A DNA stretch of 20,393 nucleotides, taken from the NCBI GenBank assembly GCA_029555925.1, contig JAKPQU010000623.1, positions 1 to 20,393 on the forward strand, given 5' to 3'. Under the pieces are notes generated by a model. That model was given only the letters and a program-made list of their open reading frames with translations, searched no databases and was not told where the DNA came from. Both the position numbers and the translations under genes were made by a program. The first letter of the stretch is position 1. Each line of letters opens with the position of its first letter. Of the stretch, positions 8,385 through 15,521 are shown one piece after another. This DNA comes from Bacillota bacterium. Lineage in GTDB: Bacteria > Eremiobacterota > SpSt-956 > JAKJGF01.

Positions 8385-8487
8385 TATTATTTCTCTCCTT
8401 CCAATTTTTAACATATTTTCAACCGATTAAAGATAAAAATCCATAGCTAATTACTGATAACGGTAAATATTCCAATGATTATAGTCG

Positions 8488-8508
8488 TGACGCGTGATGC
8501 GTGACGCG
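8488..8508 (+). repeat. Heptad array upstream of hcp
   Basis: Three 7-bp units: TGACGCG, TGATGCG, TGACGCG. It lies in the 234-base gap between the rrf2-type gene and hcp, about 100 bases upstream of hcp. I see no copy of the palindromes found before the regulator gene in this gap. Confidence 0.8.
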
Positions 8509-8618
8509 AGGAACTGATCCCTGCAAAATATCCGGTACAATATTTTCTGATGGCACCAACAGGACTTTTAAAAATCACCTCCCGAAAATTTTAATATGTT
8601 CTATTTTTTTAGAATAAC

Positions 8619-9074
8619 TTATACAGAAGCCATATCGCCGGGCTTTTTATCTTCACAGACATAGGCCAGGCCGGAAAGTTTCGTATTCGTCAAGTAATCT
8701 CTTACCTGAATATTTATCCTGTTTAAATCTCCCATGATACAATTTGTTCCGTTGCATATCGGATTACCCAGCAGGCAATGAGTTGACAAAAGAGGACCAT
8801 CTATAGCCTCATAAATCTGAAGAAGGGTAAGATCTTCTTTATTCTTCCCGATTTTAAAGCCACCCTTCGGGCCTCTCACCGAAACTATAAACTCTTCCTT
8901 TTCAAGCCTTTGAAGTACCTTTGACAGATGATCCTTGGAGGCATTCAGCAAAACAGCAATATCTTTCGTTGTAAAAATTTTATTCCTGTTCTTTGCAAGA
9001 ACTACCATAGTATGCAATGCCAGAGATGCTGCTTCAGATATTTTTATTACAGAAGACAATTTATTATCCTCCAA
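8619..9074 (-). CDS. Rrf2 family transcription regulator (NsrR/IscR-like)
   Basis: A 151-residue winged-helix regulator. The helix-turn-helix covers about residues 34-60 (FTTKDIAVLLNASKDHLSKV), followed by the wing VRGPKGGFKI. The effector region has three cysteines, C100, C107 and C112 (C-x6-C-x4-C), suited to an iron-sulfur cluster. NsrR and IscR usually show C-x5-C-x5-C or C-x5-C-x7-C, so the spacing is slightly unusual. A fourth cysteine is at 140. Its position upstream of hcp and ygbA, which are known NsrR targets in other bacteria, suggests NO sensing. It is probably autoregulated through the palindromes at 9073-9106. I do not assign the symbol nsrR, because Rrf2 subfamilies cannot be separated by eye. 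Confidence 0.92.
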   Translation of the reverse strand: MEDNKLSSVIKISEAASLALHTMVVLAKNRNKIFTTKDIAVLLNASKDHLSKVLQRLEKEEFIVSVRGPKGGFKIGKNKEDLTLLQIYEAIDGPLLSTHCLLGNPICNGTNCIMGDLNRINIQVRDYLTNTKLSGLAYVCEDKKPGDMASV

Positions 9075-9106
9075 TACTAGTATTGTAGTACTATTATACC
9101 AGTATA
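9073..9106 (-). promoter_or_regulatory. Probable operator cluster for the Rrf2 regulator
   Basis: AATACTAGTATT (9073-9084) is a perfect 12-bp palindrome. TAGTACTA (9086-9093) is a second. ATACTGGTAT on the minus strand (about 9096-9105) repeats the first site with changes only in its centre. These cover the region from the ribosome-binding site back through the -10 element, so a bound regulator would block transcription. Autoregulation is inferred. Confidence 0.65.
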
Positions 9107-9120
9107 AAAATAAAAGTCAA
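9093..9120 (-). promoter_or_regulatory. Sigma-70-type promoter of the rrf2 gene
   Basis: On the minus strand, -35 TTGACT (9115-9120) and -10 TATAAT (9093-9098) are separated by 16 bases. Expected transcript start is near 9086, placing GGAGG and the ATG just downstream. The -10 element overlaps the palindromic operators. Confidence 0.7.
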
Positions 9121-9267
9121 TATGACTTATAAAAAATTTATTTCCACTTTAAAAAATAGCTACCGGCCAGTGTTTCATCATTAAAGATGTAAAAATAAAG
9201 GAATATTGTTAATTTGATAGAATAATAACATTTCATTTATTTTAAACAATAAGGAGATGTTTTTATA

Positions 9268-10584
9268 ATGGAAACAAAGAAAAAGTACATAGGTCTTATG
9301 GATCCCAATCACTATGCTTTTCTGAGATCTCTTGAAAATCTCATAGCTTATATTGATCCGAAAATAAAAATTAAATCACAGGAATATGATGTGGTAACAG
9401 AAAGGGTAAAGTGTAAACCCTATGATGTTCTGAACGCAGCAGATACTCATTTTGATGTTATAATGAACAGAGGTTCTCACTGGAATCCTCACAGAAATAG
9501 TCTGTTTACAATACTGTCCACAAAGGTTCACCTGATCTACAATATGTTTTCTTTTAAAACTATCGATAAAAATTCTGGCTATGGCCAGATGAGTGAACTT
9601 GGTATAAATATACCTCCCACATGGGCTATTCCCCAGCAGGATTATTCGGAACTGGATGATCCGAAAGTAAAGGTACCCATCCATAAGGATCTTATTTTTG
9701 AAGATCATGAACTTTTCAACTTGCAGGACATCGGAGAAAAAGTAGGTTATCCTGCCTTTTTAAAACCCCAGGACGGAGGCGGATGGGTCGGTGTAGAAAA
9801 GGTTATAAACGGAGAAGAATTACAGAAAGCCTATGATAAATCAGGAGAAAAACCTCAGAATCTTCAGCATGGTATAAATTACAAGGAATTCGTCCGTTCT
9901 GTAGGTATAGGCCCACAAATAATGCCGATGCATTATAATGCAGACTCCAAATATTCTCATGACAGATATATCAGAAGTGCTGAAAAAGCTATAGAACATA
10001 ATTTCATTACAGATGCAGAAAGAAAAGAAATAGTACAGATAATAAAGATAATAAATGCTTTTTACGGGTGGGATCACAATTCCTGTGAAGCTTTAATATC
10101 TAAAGACGATGATAAAATCTATGTTATAGACTTTGCCAATGCCTATCCTGACAGTGATGTCATATCTCTTCATTATTATTTCCCGGGCGTTGTAAAAGCC
10201 ATGGCAAAATGGCTTATATACTGCGCTTTCCACCCGAGACATCAGAAGCTCAATTTCATGAATGAATGGAGCAAATACTACAAGGTTCTAGAAGAGGCTA
10301 AGAAAAAAGGTCTTTCCTATCAGGAAAAGCTGGATAAATATGAAAAGATTGCCGATGACTATTTTGAAACAAAGAAATTCAACGAATTCTGTGAAGAACA
10401 TCTGGCAGATTTTGACACAAAAGCTCTTGAATATTTCTCAGGTGAAAAATTCGAAGCAGTCCTGGAAGAAGCCGTAAGAAGATATTTCAGAGTTCCTGCT
10501 GAAGTACCAGAAAAAATGGCACATTACAAGGGACTTCACAGGTTCTGGATTCACTGTGAAAAAAACAGACTCGGTATAAAATAA
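9268..10584 (+). CDS. ATP-grasp domain protein of unknown substrate
   Basis: A 438-residue protein with an ATP-grasp fold, related to carboxylate-amine ligases such as RimK or glutathione synthetase. The ATP-binding segment is YPAFLKPQDGGGWVGVEKV (about 161-179), where K166 and the glycine loop would hold the phosphates. The metal-binding acids probably lie in CEALI (E274) and IDFANAYPDSD (D288, N291). Residues 305-438 form a long charged helical C-terminal region outside the usual core. AAGGAGATG lies 9 bases before the start. It stands alone, with a hairpin after it at 10594, so context does not reveal the substrate. It could ligate an amino acid or peptide. Confidence 0.85.
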   Translation: METKKKYIGLMDPNHYAFLRSLENLIAYIDPKIKIKSQEYDVVTERVKCKPYDVLNAADTHFDVIMNRGSHWNPHRNSLFTILSTKVHLIYNMFSFKTIDKNSGYGQMSELGINIPPTWAIPQQDYSELDDPKVKVPIHKDLIFEDHELFNLQDIGEKVGYPAFLKPQDGGGWVGVEKVINGEELQKAYDKSGEKPQNLQHGINYKEFVRSVGIGPQIMPMHYNADSKYSHDRYIRSAEKAIEHNFITDAERKEIVQIIKIINAFYGWDHNSCEALISKDDDKIYVIDFANAYPDSDVISLHYYFPGVVKAMAKWLIYCAFHPRHQKLNFMNEWSKYYKVLEEAKKKGLSYQEKLDKYEKIADDYFETKKFNEFCEEHLADFDTKALEYFSGEKFEAVLEEAVRRYFRVPAEVPEKMAHYKGLHRFWIHCEKNRLGIK

Positions 10585-10593
10585 CATTAACAT

Positions 10594-10615
10594 GCAGGGG
10601 CTTCCCGGCCCCTGC
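10594..10615 (+). terminator. Hairpin after the ATP-grasp gene
   Basis: GCAGGGGC and GCCCCTGC form a perfect 8-bp GC-rich stem around a TTCCCG loop, starting 10 bases after the stop codon. It is followed by AAAAATAATTT rather than a clean T run, so termination efficiency is uncertain. Confidence 0.7.
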
Positions 10616-10680
10616 AAAAATAATTTGAACAGGGTGATAAGTGTCTGCTAATGACTGACTGCCAGTAGCTAAAATAAATT

Positions 10681-11592
10681 ATGAAAAAGATATTTTTCCT
10701 GTTACTTATATTAATTATTCTTCTATTATCTTCCTGCAGGAGAGAAACAGCAATAGATACGCCTGTTACCGTTCCTACTTCTGCAAATAAACCAGAAGAA
10801 AAGCCACTTGTATTGAGCTGCATACCGATAGAAAGTGAATTAAAACTTATAGAAGGATGGCAGCTTCTTGCAGATTATATTACCGATCAGACAGGCATTC
10901 CGATAGAAATAGATACAAAAAAGTCCTATGAAGAAATTATAAACGGATTGAAAAACGGAGAAGTAGACATGGCTTATCTGGGTGCTCTTTCCTATATAGA
11001 AGCGCATGAGATAGCAGGCGTTATTCCTTTGGTACAGCCAAATTTTATAACAGAAAAAGCCCCTACATACAGAAGCTGTATTATAGTAAGAAAAGACAGC
11101 GGCATCAAAAATTTTACCGGCCTGAAAGGTAAAAAATTTGCTTTTACCGATAAAGACTCAACGTCAGGTTATCTTATACCTGTATCTATGATGGCAGACA
11201 GTGGCATTAAAAATTTAAACTTTTTTTCTTCATATCTGTTTACAGGGGATCATGAAGCAGCCTTTCTGGCTGTGTACAACGGATATGTAGACGGAGGCGC
11301 AGTATACAGCAGATTATTTTTGGATAATAAGGATCCAAGACTGAAGGATATAATAATAATAAAAAAATCCGAACCGATTCCTACAGGTCCTATTGTCATC
11401 AGAAAGGAAATACCGTCAGAGAAAATAAAACTTATAAAAAAAGCCTATCTGTCAGTAGGAGGGAAGAAAGAAACAGAAGAACTGAGGAAATTAATTAAAA
11501 CAAGTCATTATTGCGAAACATCCGATAAAGATTATGATGTTATAAGAAAAGCCACCGAAATCTTCAAGAAAATGGGACTGGATAAAAAATAG
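10681..11592 (+). CDS. PhnD-type phosphate/phosphite/phosphonate-binding lipoprotein
   Basis: A 303-residue periplasmic binding protein of the PhnD (PF12974) family. An N-terminal lipoprotein signal ends in LSSC (C19 would be lipidated). Typical features are PLVLSCIPIESELKLIEGWQ, the GEVDMAYLGALSYIEAHE loop, and GLKGKKFAFTDKDSTSGYLIP. In this family the last two shape the ligand pocket. The ribosome-binding site before ATG 10681 is poor. No permease or ATPase gene (phnE, phnC) is adjacent, so it may act as an orphan binding or sensing lipoprotein rather than part of a complete transporter. Dodecin follows 24 bases after the stop and may be co-transcribed. The family is confident; the ligand is not. 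Confidence 0.9.
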   Translation: MKKIFFLLLILIILLLSSCRRETAIDTPVTVPTSANKPEEKPLVLSCIPIESELKLIEGWQLLADYITDQTGIPIEIDTKKSYEEIINGLKNGEVDMAYLGALSYIEAHEIAGVIPLVQPNFITEKAPTYRSCIIVRKDSGIKNFTGLKGKKFAFTDKDSTSGYLIPVSMMADSGIKNLNFFSSYLFTGDHEAAFLAVYNGYVDGGAVYSRLFLDNKDPRLKDIIIIKKSEPIPTGPIVIRKEIPSEKIKLIKKAYLSVGGKKETEELRKLIKTSHYCETSDKDYDVIRKATEIFKKMGLDKK

Positions 11593-11616
11593 TATTATTT
11601 AGTGGAGGACTCTATA

Positions 11617-11796
11617 ATGATTAAAATGATGGAAGTTGTTGGTAATTCAAACCAGAGCTTTGAAGAAGCAGTAAAAGGAACAGTGGAAAAGCTCATAGAA
11701 TCAGGAGAAAAAGTTCACTGGTTTGCAATAAAAGAAGAAAGAGAAGCAGAACCGTCAGAATTTCAGGTAAAAATCGAAGCAGGCGTGGAAAAATAA
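11617..11796 (+). CDS. Dodecin, small flavin-binding storage protein
   Basis: A 59-residue dodecin-like protein. Dodecins assemble into hollow dodecamers that bind and protect flavins. Diagnostic features are VVGNSNQSFEEAVKGTVEK at the start, HWFAIKEEREAE with the flavin-stacking Trp (W36), and EFQVKIEAGVE as the last strand. ATG 11617 follows GGAGG with good spacing; a longer in-frame start at 11602 adds five residues but loses this site. It is closely followed by a strong terminator and lies 24 bases after the PhnD-type lipoprotein gene. Confidence 0.9.
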   Translation: MIKMMEVVGNSNQSFEEAVKGTVEKLIESGEKVHWFAIKEEREAEPSEFQVKIEAGVEK

Positions 11797-11812
11797 TTTA
11801 ATTTACAAGAAG

Positions 11813-11849
11813 AACTGTCACAGAGAGAGGAATTCCGTGACAGTTTTTT
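11813..11849 (+). terminator. Rho-independent terminator after dodecin
   Basis: AACTGTCAC and GTGACAGTT form a perfect 9-bp stem with a 15-base loop, followed by TTTT. It starts 17 bases after the dodecin stop and probably ends the lipoprotein-dodecin transcript. Confidence 0.9.
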
Positions 11850-11871
11850 ACTGTTACCGAGGTAAGGCTCT

Positions 11872-11885
11872 CGTCACGCGTGACG
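11872..11885. repeat. Palindromic heptad unit pair
   Basis: CGTCACGCGTGACG is a perfect 14-bp palindrome made of two opposed heptads. Flanking CTCT and GGAGAG extend the stem slightly. TTACCGAGGTAA (11854-11865), another palindrome, lies just before it. This is part of the 420-base non-coding stretch 11797-12216, which otherwise holds the terminator, an AT-rich segment and the element at 12009. Confidence 0.75.
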
Positions 11886-12008
11886 GGAGAGAGCAGTAAT
11901 ATTACAGATAAAATTTTCAATAAAAAATTAACAAAAATTTAACTTCTCCTATATTTACTTGTATTTTTTTATATGTTATTTTTAACATGTCATAGTTTCT
12001 ATCTTAAT

Positions 12009-12145
12009 TATAGTGTTTTCATAACTTATTAGAATTTAAGTTGTCGTAACGCGTAACGCGTGACGGGTTTAATCCCTGCGCATCACGCATAAGGCTTTAC
12101 GCATTACGAGGTCATTATTTATGGATAGTTATGAAACTAACTATA
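12009..12145 (+). mobile_element. MITE-like element, TATAGT family, copy 1 (137 bp)
   Basis: It begins TATAGTGTTTTCATAACT and ends AGTTATGAAACTAACTATA; the ends are inverted repeats, with an indel in the left one relative to other copies. Inside are three TRACGCG heptads (12047-12067), the loop TTTAATCCCTGCG, and four opposed CATTACG-type heptads. The body is almost identical to copies at 18163 and 20118. Elements of this type with TA-rich ends are usually moved by IS630/Tc1-type transposases, but none is present here. It ends 71 bases upstream of the next gene. Confidence 0.85.
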
Positions 12146-12216
12146 AATCAGGTTTGGGATTCCGGGTTTCTTAACCCACCACCCTTTAAAATCTGAACAT
12201 AAGGGAGATAAAAGTC

Positions 12217-13356
12217 ATGAATATACAATCAAATGATCAATATTTAATAGCCAGTAATTACGGAACAAAAGCAGGCCAGAGACTGGCAGGGATGCAGCAG
12301 GCTTCAGTTTCTTCTCAGAAGGTAGATCAAAAAAACCTGAACAGGCATCTGGAAGAAACTGCAAAATTTTACAAAGACAGTAATTTTTCACAGGTTGAAG
12401 AAAAGTCTTCTGAAAAAACTAAAGGAAAATCTTCTGAAGAAACAGCAAAGGAGAAAAAATTCTTTCTCGAAGGTACAACAGACATATACGGCTCTTTACC
12501 TGAAGCTGAAAAAAGAGACGAGCCTCTTTATCCTACAATGGAGAAAAAGCTCTTCCCCGCCCTGCATGCCATGGAAAAAACCGTTGAAGAACTGGGCAAA
12601 CATCCGACACCGGAAGAAGTGGACAGGTCCAATATAAGAAGATTGATAAGAGCATTTCAGCCTGTAGCAGAAGCATTTGAAGGCAGTTATGACAGAAAAG
12701 ATTTTAAAAAATCTATGAAGAAAATTCAGTCCCTTGCAAGCAGTCTCGGGAAATATAAAGATATATCCGTTATTGAAACAGAACTGAAAAAAATCTGTCC
12801 CGATGGTAAAATACCGGAGAAGATTCAGAAAGAAATTGATGAATACAGAGATAAACAGGCTGAAAATTTCCAGGAAACTTATAAGGATTTCCGAAAAGAA
12901 GATATGGATAAGGCCCTGAAAATTTTAAGGAACCCGGAAGAGCCGGAAAGTTCAAAGCCACATAAACTGGAAGCAAAAGACAGAGAACTTCTGAGTAAAA
13001 ATATAGGTGAACTGTTAGACACAGTAGAAGAGGTAGGGCTTCAGCATAAAGATCCTGAAACATTCCATGAAGGACGTAAATCTCTGAGGAAACTCCTTAA
13101 TTCCATGAATGCCACAGAAGATACATTCGGATTCAGTGAAAAAGATGTAAAAACAATGACAGATCTCGTAAATGTCTACGGGCAGGCGCAGGATAAATAT
13201 ATAGCCTATGAATGGCTTCATAAGAACGGTTTCAATCAGGAAGCTTCTATAATGATGTCCCTTTATGAAAAGAGTCAGAAGCAAGCCCTTGAAGAAGCAT
13301 CGAAATTTATGAAATCCGGAACCCTTGAAAGAGTCAGAAAGAATGTTCAGAGTTAA
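12217..13356 (+). CDS. Unknown lysine/glutamate-rich helical protein
   Basis: A 379-residue protein I do not recognise. AAGGGAGAT precedes ATG 12217. There is no signal peptide, membrane segment or cysteine cluster. The first 90 residues are polar and low-complexity (KSSEKTKGKSSEETAKEKKF), suggesting a disordered region. Residues from about 110 onward look mostly helical with repeated Lys/Glu/Leu spacing, for example FKKSMKKIQSLASSLGKYKD and FHEGRKSLRKLLNSMNAT, and could form bundles or coiled coils. The C-terminal end overlaps the start of the next gene by 14 bases, suggesting translation in one operon with the exported PPC protein. It is probably cytoplasmic, with a structural or partner-binding role. 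Confidence 0.8.
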   Translation: MNIQSNDQYLIASNYGTKAGQRLAGMQQASVSSQKVDQKNLNRHLEETAKFYKDSNFSQVEEKSSEKTKGKSSEETAKEKKFFLEGTTDIYGSLPEAEKRDEPLYPTMEKKLFPALHAMEKTVEELGKHPTPEEVDRSNIRRLIRAFQPVAEAFEGSYDRKDFKKSMKKIQSLASSLGKYKDISVIETELKKICPDGKIPEKIQKEIDEYRDKQAENFQETYKDFRKEDMDKALKILRNPEEPESSKPHKLEAKDRELLSKNIGELLDTVEEVGLQHKDPETFHEGRKSLRKLLNSMNATEDTFGFSEKDVKTMTDLVNVYGQAQDKYIAYEWLHKNGFNQEASIMMSLYEKSQKQALEEASKFMKSGTLERVRKNVQS

Positions 13357-13879
13357 GCTTAATAAAAGTGGTAAAAAAATCTTTATATTAATATTTTTTT
13401 CTTTCTTTATGTCTGTTTTATTTGCAGGTAAAACAACTGCAGGAGCATCCATTAAAGAACCTGAATTTACCGGCCCATGCACCACAGAAATCTACGGGTT
13501 AAGACTCAGACCTGGCCATGATTTGAAGGAAGAACTGGATAAATTCGCTAAAGAACATAATCTTGAAGCAGGCTATATTATAACCTGCTGTGGAAGCCTT
13601 ACTGAAGGCTCTATAAGATTCGCCAATAAAAATGAAACAGCAATATTAAAGGGACATTTCGAAATAATTTCTCTTACGGGAACTCTTTCTTCTACAGGCG
13701 GTTCACATATTCATATATCTATTTCTGACGGAGAAGGAAGAACGTACGGAGGACATCTGATGGCAGGCTCAAAGATTTACACCACCGCAGAAATAGTTAT
13801 CGGCAATATAAAAGATGTAAAATTTACAAGGGAAAACGATGAAGATAGTGGATATAAAGAATTGAAATTTTCACAGTAA
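13343..13879 (+). CDS. Exported PPC/DUF296 domain protein
   Basis: A 178-residue protein with a PPC (DUF296) domain, known from plant AT-hook proteins and small bacterial proteins. The domain runs from about residue 40 and includes YGLRLRPGHDLKEELDKFAK, CCGSLTEGSIRFAN and the signature SHIHISISDGEGRTYGGHL. The histidines in that signature may bind metal. Unlike most members it has an N-terminal signal: KLNKSGKK followed by a hydrophobic stretch IFILIFFSFFMSVLFAG, so it should be exported. ATG 13343 is chosen over a TTG at 13325. It overlaps the preceding gene by 14 bases. Export rules out a DNA-binding role and suggests a periplasmic trimeric protein of unknown function. Confidence 0.85.
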   Translation: MFRVKLNKSGKKIFILIFFSFFMSVLFAGKTTAGASIKEPEFTGPCTTEIYGLRLRPGHDLKEELDKFAKEHNLEAGYIITCCGSLTEGSIRFANKNETAILKGHFEIISLTGTLSSTGGSHIHISISDGEGRTYGGHLMAGSKIYTTAEIVIGNIKDVKFTRENDEDSGYKELKFSQ

Positions 13880-13900
13880 CTTTTTACAATGACTGACAAC

Positions 13901-14023
13901 CATGACCTGTTCGACCACAACGAAGCATGATTACCGCTACAGGTAAATTTATATGAAAATGATGAAGTTTGCACCTTCACTGGATGTTGATTTTCATATT
14001 TGGTTGTGACCGCTCCGGTCATG
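13901..14023. repeat. Nested inverted repeat in the gap after the PPC gene
   Basis: The outer arms are 21 bases each: the left starts CATGACCTGTTCGACC (13901-13921) and the right ends CCGCTCCGGTCATG (14003-14023), matching at about 16 of 21 positions when inverted. The inner arms ATATGAAAAT (13951-13960) and ATTTTCATAT (13990-13999) match perfectly. TTACCGCTACAGGTAA (13931-13946) lies between. A similar single arm occurs at 18562-18580. No open frame fits the gap 13880-14248, which holds only this structure, an AT-rich stretch and a heptad site. Confidence 0.6.
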
Positions 14024-14211
14024 TCTGTTAGTAAGTAAAATATAATTTTTTCACTTTTCACTCTGAATATTCCGTGATAAAAATTTTTTTCCATTGTATA
14101 TAAAATCACCTGTCATTTTTTAACGCAATCCTGACAATCTATAACACATACAGGACTTGCAATGAGAGATAATTTTTTATATAATCAGTATAATCTAAAG
14201 ATTTTCTTCCT

Positions 14212-14227
14212 CGCGTGACGCGTTACG
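14212..14227. repeat. Heptad site upstream of the HEAT-repeat gene
   Basis: CGCGTGACGCGTTACG, two adjoining heptad units, is about 20 bases upstream of the next start codon, next to its ribosome-binding site. Confidence 0.7.
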
Positions 14228-14248
14228 AGCATAAAGGGGGCAGGTAAT

Positions 14249-15184
14249 TTGAAAAATGCTGTTTATTTAATAATTTTATTATTAGTCTTTAATTTTATAT
14301 GCAGTTGTAAAGGAGAAAGTGATAAACAGGATAAGAGCCCTGAAGCTCTGATCCGCAGATTGGGAAGCGATAAAGAAGATGTTATTACAGGTGCGGAAAT
14401 TGAACTAAGAAAGATGGGGGAAAAGAGTGTCCCCTTTTTAATAGAAGGTCTGAAAAATGATAATAAAATAATCAGGCAAAAATCTGCCTATCTTCTGGGG
14501 GATGCAGGAGATGGCAGAGCCGCCGATCCTCTTATCCTTGCTTTGAAAGACAGTGAACCACAGGTAAGAGGAGAAGCTGCCTCTGCTCTCGGTTGGATAA
14601 ATAATAAGAAATCAATCGAACCTCTTCTGGAAGCACTTAAAGATAAAGATGAGTATGTAAGATCAAAGGCGGCTTTTTCCCTTGGTAAGATTGGTGATAA
14701 AAAAGCTCTTGGCCCTCTTATTAAAGCTCTTCAGGATAAGAGCCAGACTGTAAGAAAAGAAGCTGTTATAGCTCTTGGGTTGCTGGGAGATGTTAAATCA
14801 GTACCTGCTCTTATAAAAATTCTGGATGATTACGATCCTGATGTCAGGGCAAAGACAGCTTCTGCTCTGGGACAGTTAGGTGATAAAAAAGCTGTTGAGC
14901 CACTCATGAAGAAAGTTGCCATGAAAAATGAAACACCCGAGGTAAGAATAGAGGCAATCTGTGCCCTTGGTTTATTAAAAGATAAAAAAGCTATCCCTGT
15001 ACTGCTTATTTCTTTAAAAGATACAGATGGAACCATAAGGGCATGGTCTTCAGATTCTATCGCCAGAACAGGTGATAAAAAAGCTGTAGCTGAGCTGGAG
15101 AAAGCTCTTAAACAAGAAAAAACTTCCGAAGTGAAAGCCAGGTTGCAGGCTTCTCTTGAACTGTTAAAAAAATCCGGGAAATAA
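14249..15184 (+). CDS. HEAT-repeat (PBS-lyase type) lipoprotein
   Basis: A 311-residue lipoprotein made almost entirely of HEAT-like repeats. The signal peptide (1-19) ends in FICSC, with C20 as the likely lipidated residue. From about residue 30 there are roughly eight to nine repeats of about 31 residues, each with the pattern DxxPxVRxxAAxALGxxGDKKAxxPLIxAL, for example RGEAASALGWINNKKSIEPL. Such solenoids bind other proteins or cofactors. The start is a TTG with GGGGGCAGG just upstream; no ATG fits. It stands alone, anchored to a membrane and facing the periplasm. Partner unknown. Confidence 0.9.
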   Translation: MKNAVYLIILLLVFNFICSCKGESDKQDKSPEALIRRLGSDKEDVITGAEIELRKMGEKSVPFLIEGLKNDNKIIRQKSAYLLGDAGDGRAADPLILALKDSEPQVRGEAASALGWINNKKSIEPLLEALKDKDEYVRSKAAFSLGKIGDKKALGPLIKALQDKSQTVRKEAVIALGLLGDVKSVPALIKILDDYDPDVRAKTASALGQLGDKKAVEPLMKKVAMKNETPEVRIEAICALGLLKDKKAIPVLLISLKDTDGTIRAWSSDSIARTGDKKAVAELEKALKQEKTSEVKARLQASLELLKKSGK

Positions 15185-15200
15185 TATTTTTACCCCATAT

Positions 15201-15217
15201 TTGGCCCGGAAATTGCA
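15201..15217 (+). promoter_or_regulatory. Candidate sigma-54 (-24/-12) promoter
   Basis: TTGGCCCGGAAATTGCA has GG and GC exactly 10 bases apart and matches the -24/-12 consensus well, with one change (A to C) in the -24 box. It would start transcription near 15228, giving a leader of about 290 bases before the sigma factor gene. It is a single match, and neither an activator site nor rpoN is visible, so the call is tentative. Confidence 0.4.
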
Positions 15218-15432
15218 CTTCTATTTTCATTATAGACAATCCTGTTTATTTTGCCCTGTATAGTCATAAATTTTTATTCCGAAATAGTTACTGTTGAAAT
15301 TATTTTTTGGGTTACTTTATTGGAAGCACTCTGTATTTTCAGTGGAATGTGTAATCTTGAATGATTTAATAGTAAACAATATTTAATTTTATGCATAATA
15401 TATAATGATTGTTTGTTGTAGTTAAATAATTG

Positions 15433-15462
15433 TTGACAAGTTTAGTTTGAATATAATATAAT
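15433..15462 (+). promoter_or_regulatory. Sigma-70-type promoter before the sigH-like gene
   Basis: -35 TTGACA (15433-15438) and -10 TATAAT (15457-15462) are 18 bases apart; an overlapping TATAAT at 15452 is too close to serve. The site is 60 bases before the start codon. The rest of the gap 15185-15521 is AT-rich and holds the candidate sigma-54 site but no gene that I can see. Confidence 0.65.
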
Positions 15463-15521
15463 AATCATTAATATAAATGTAGAAAAATTTCGGTTTATCT
15501 TTAAGAAAGCAGGTGTTTTCT

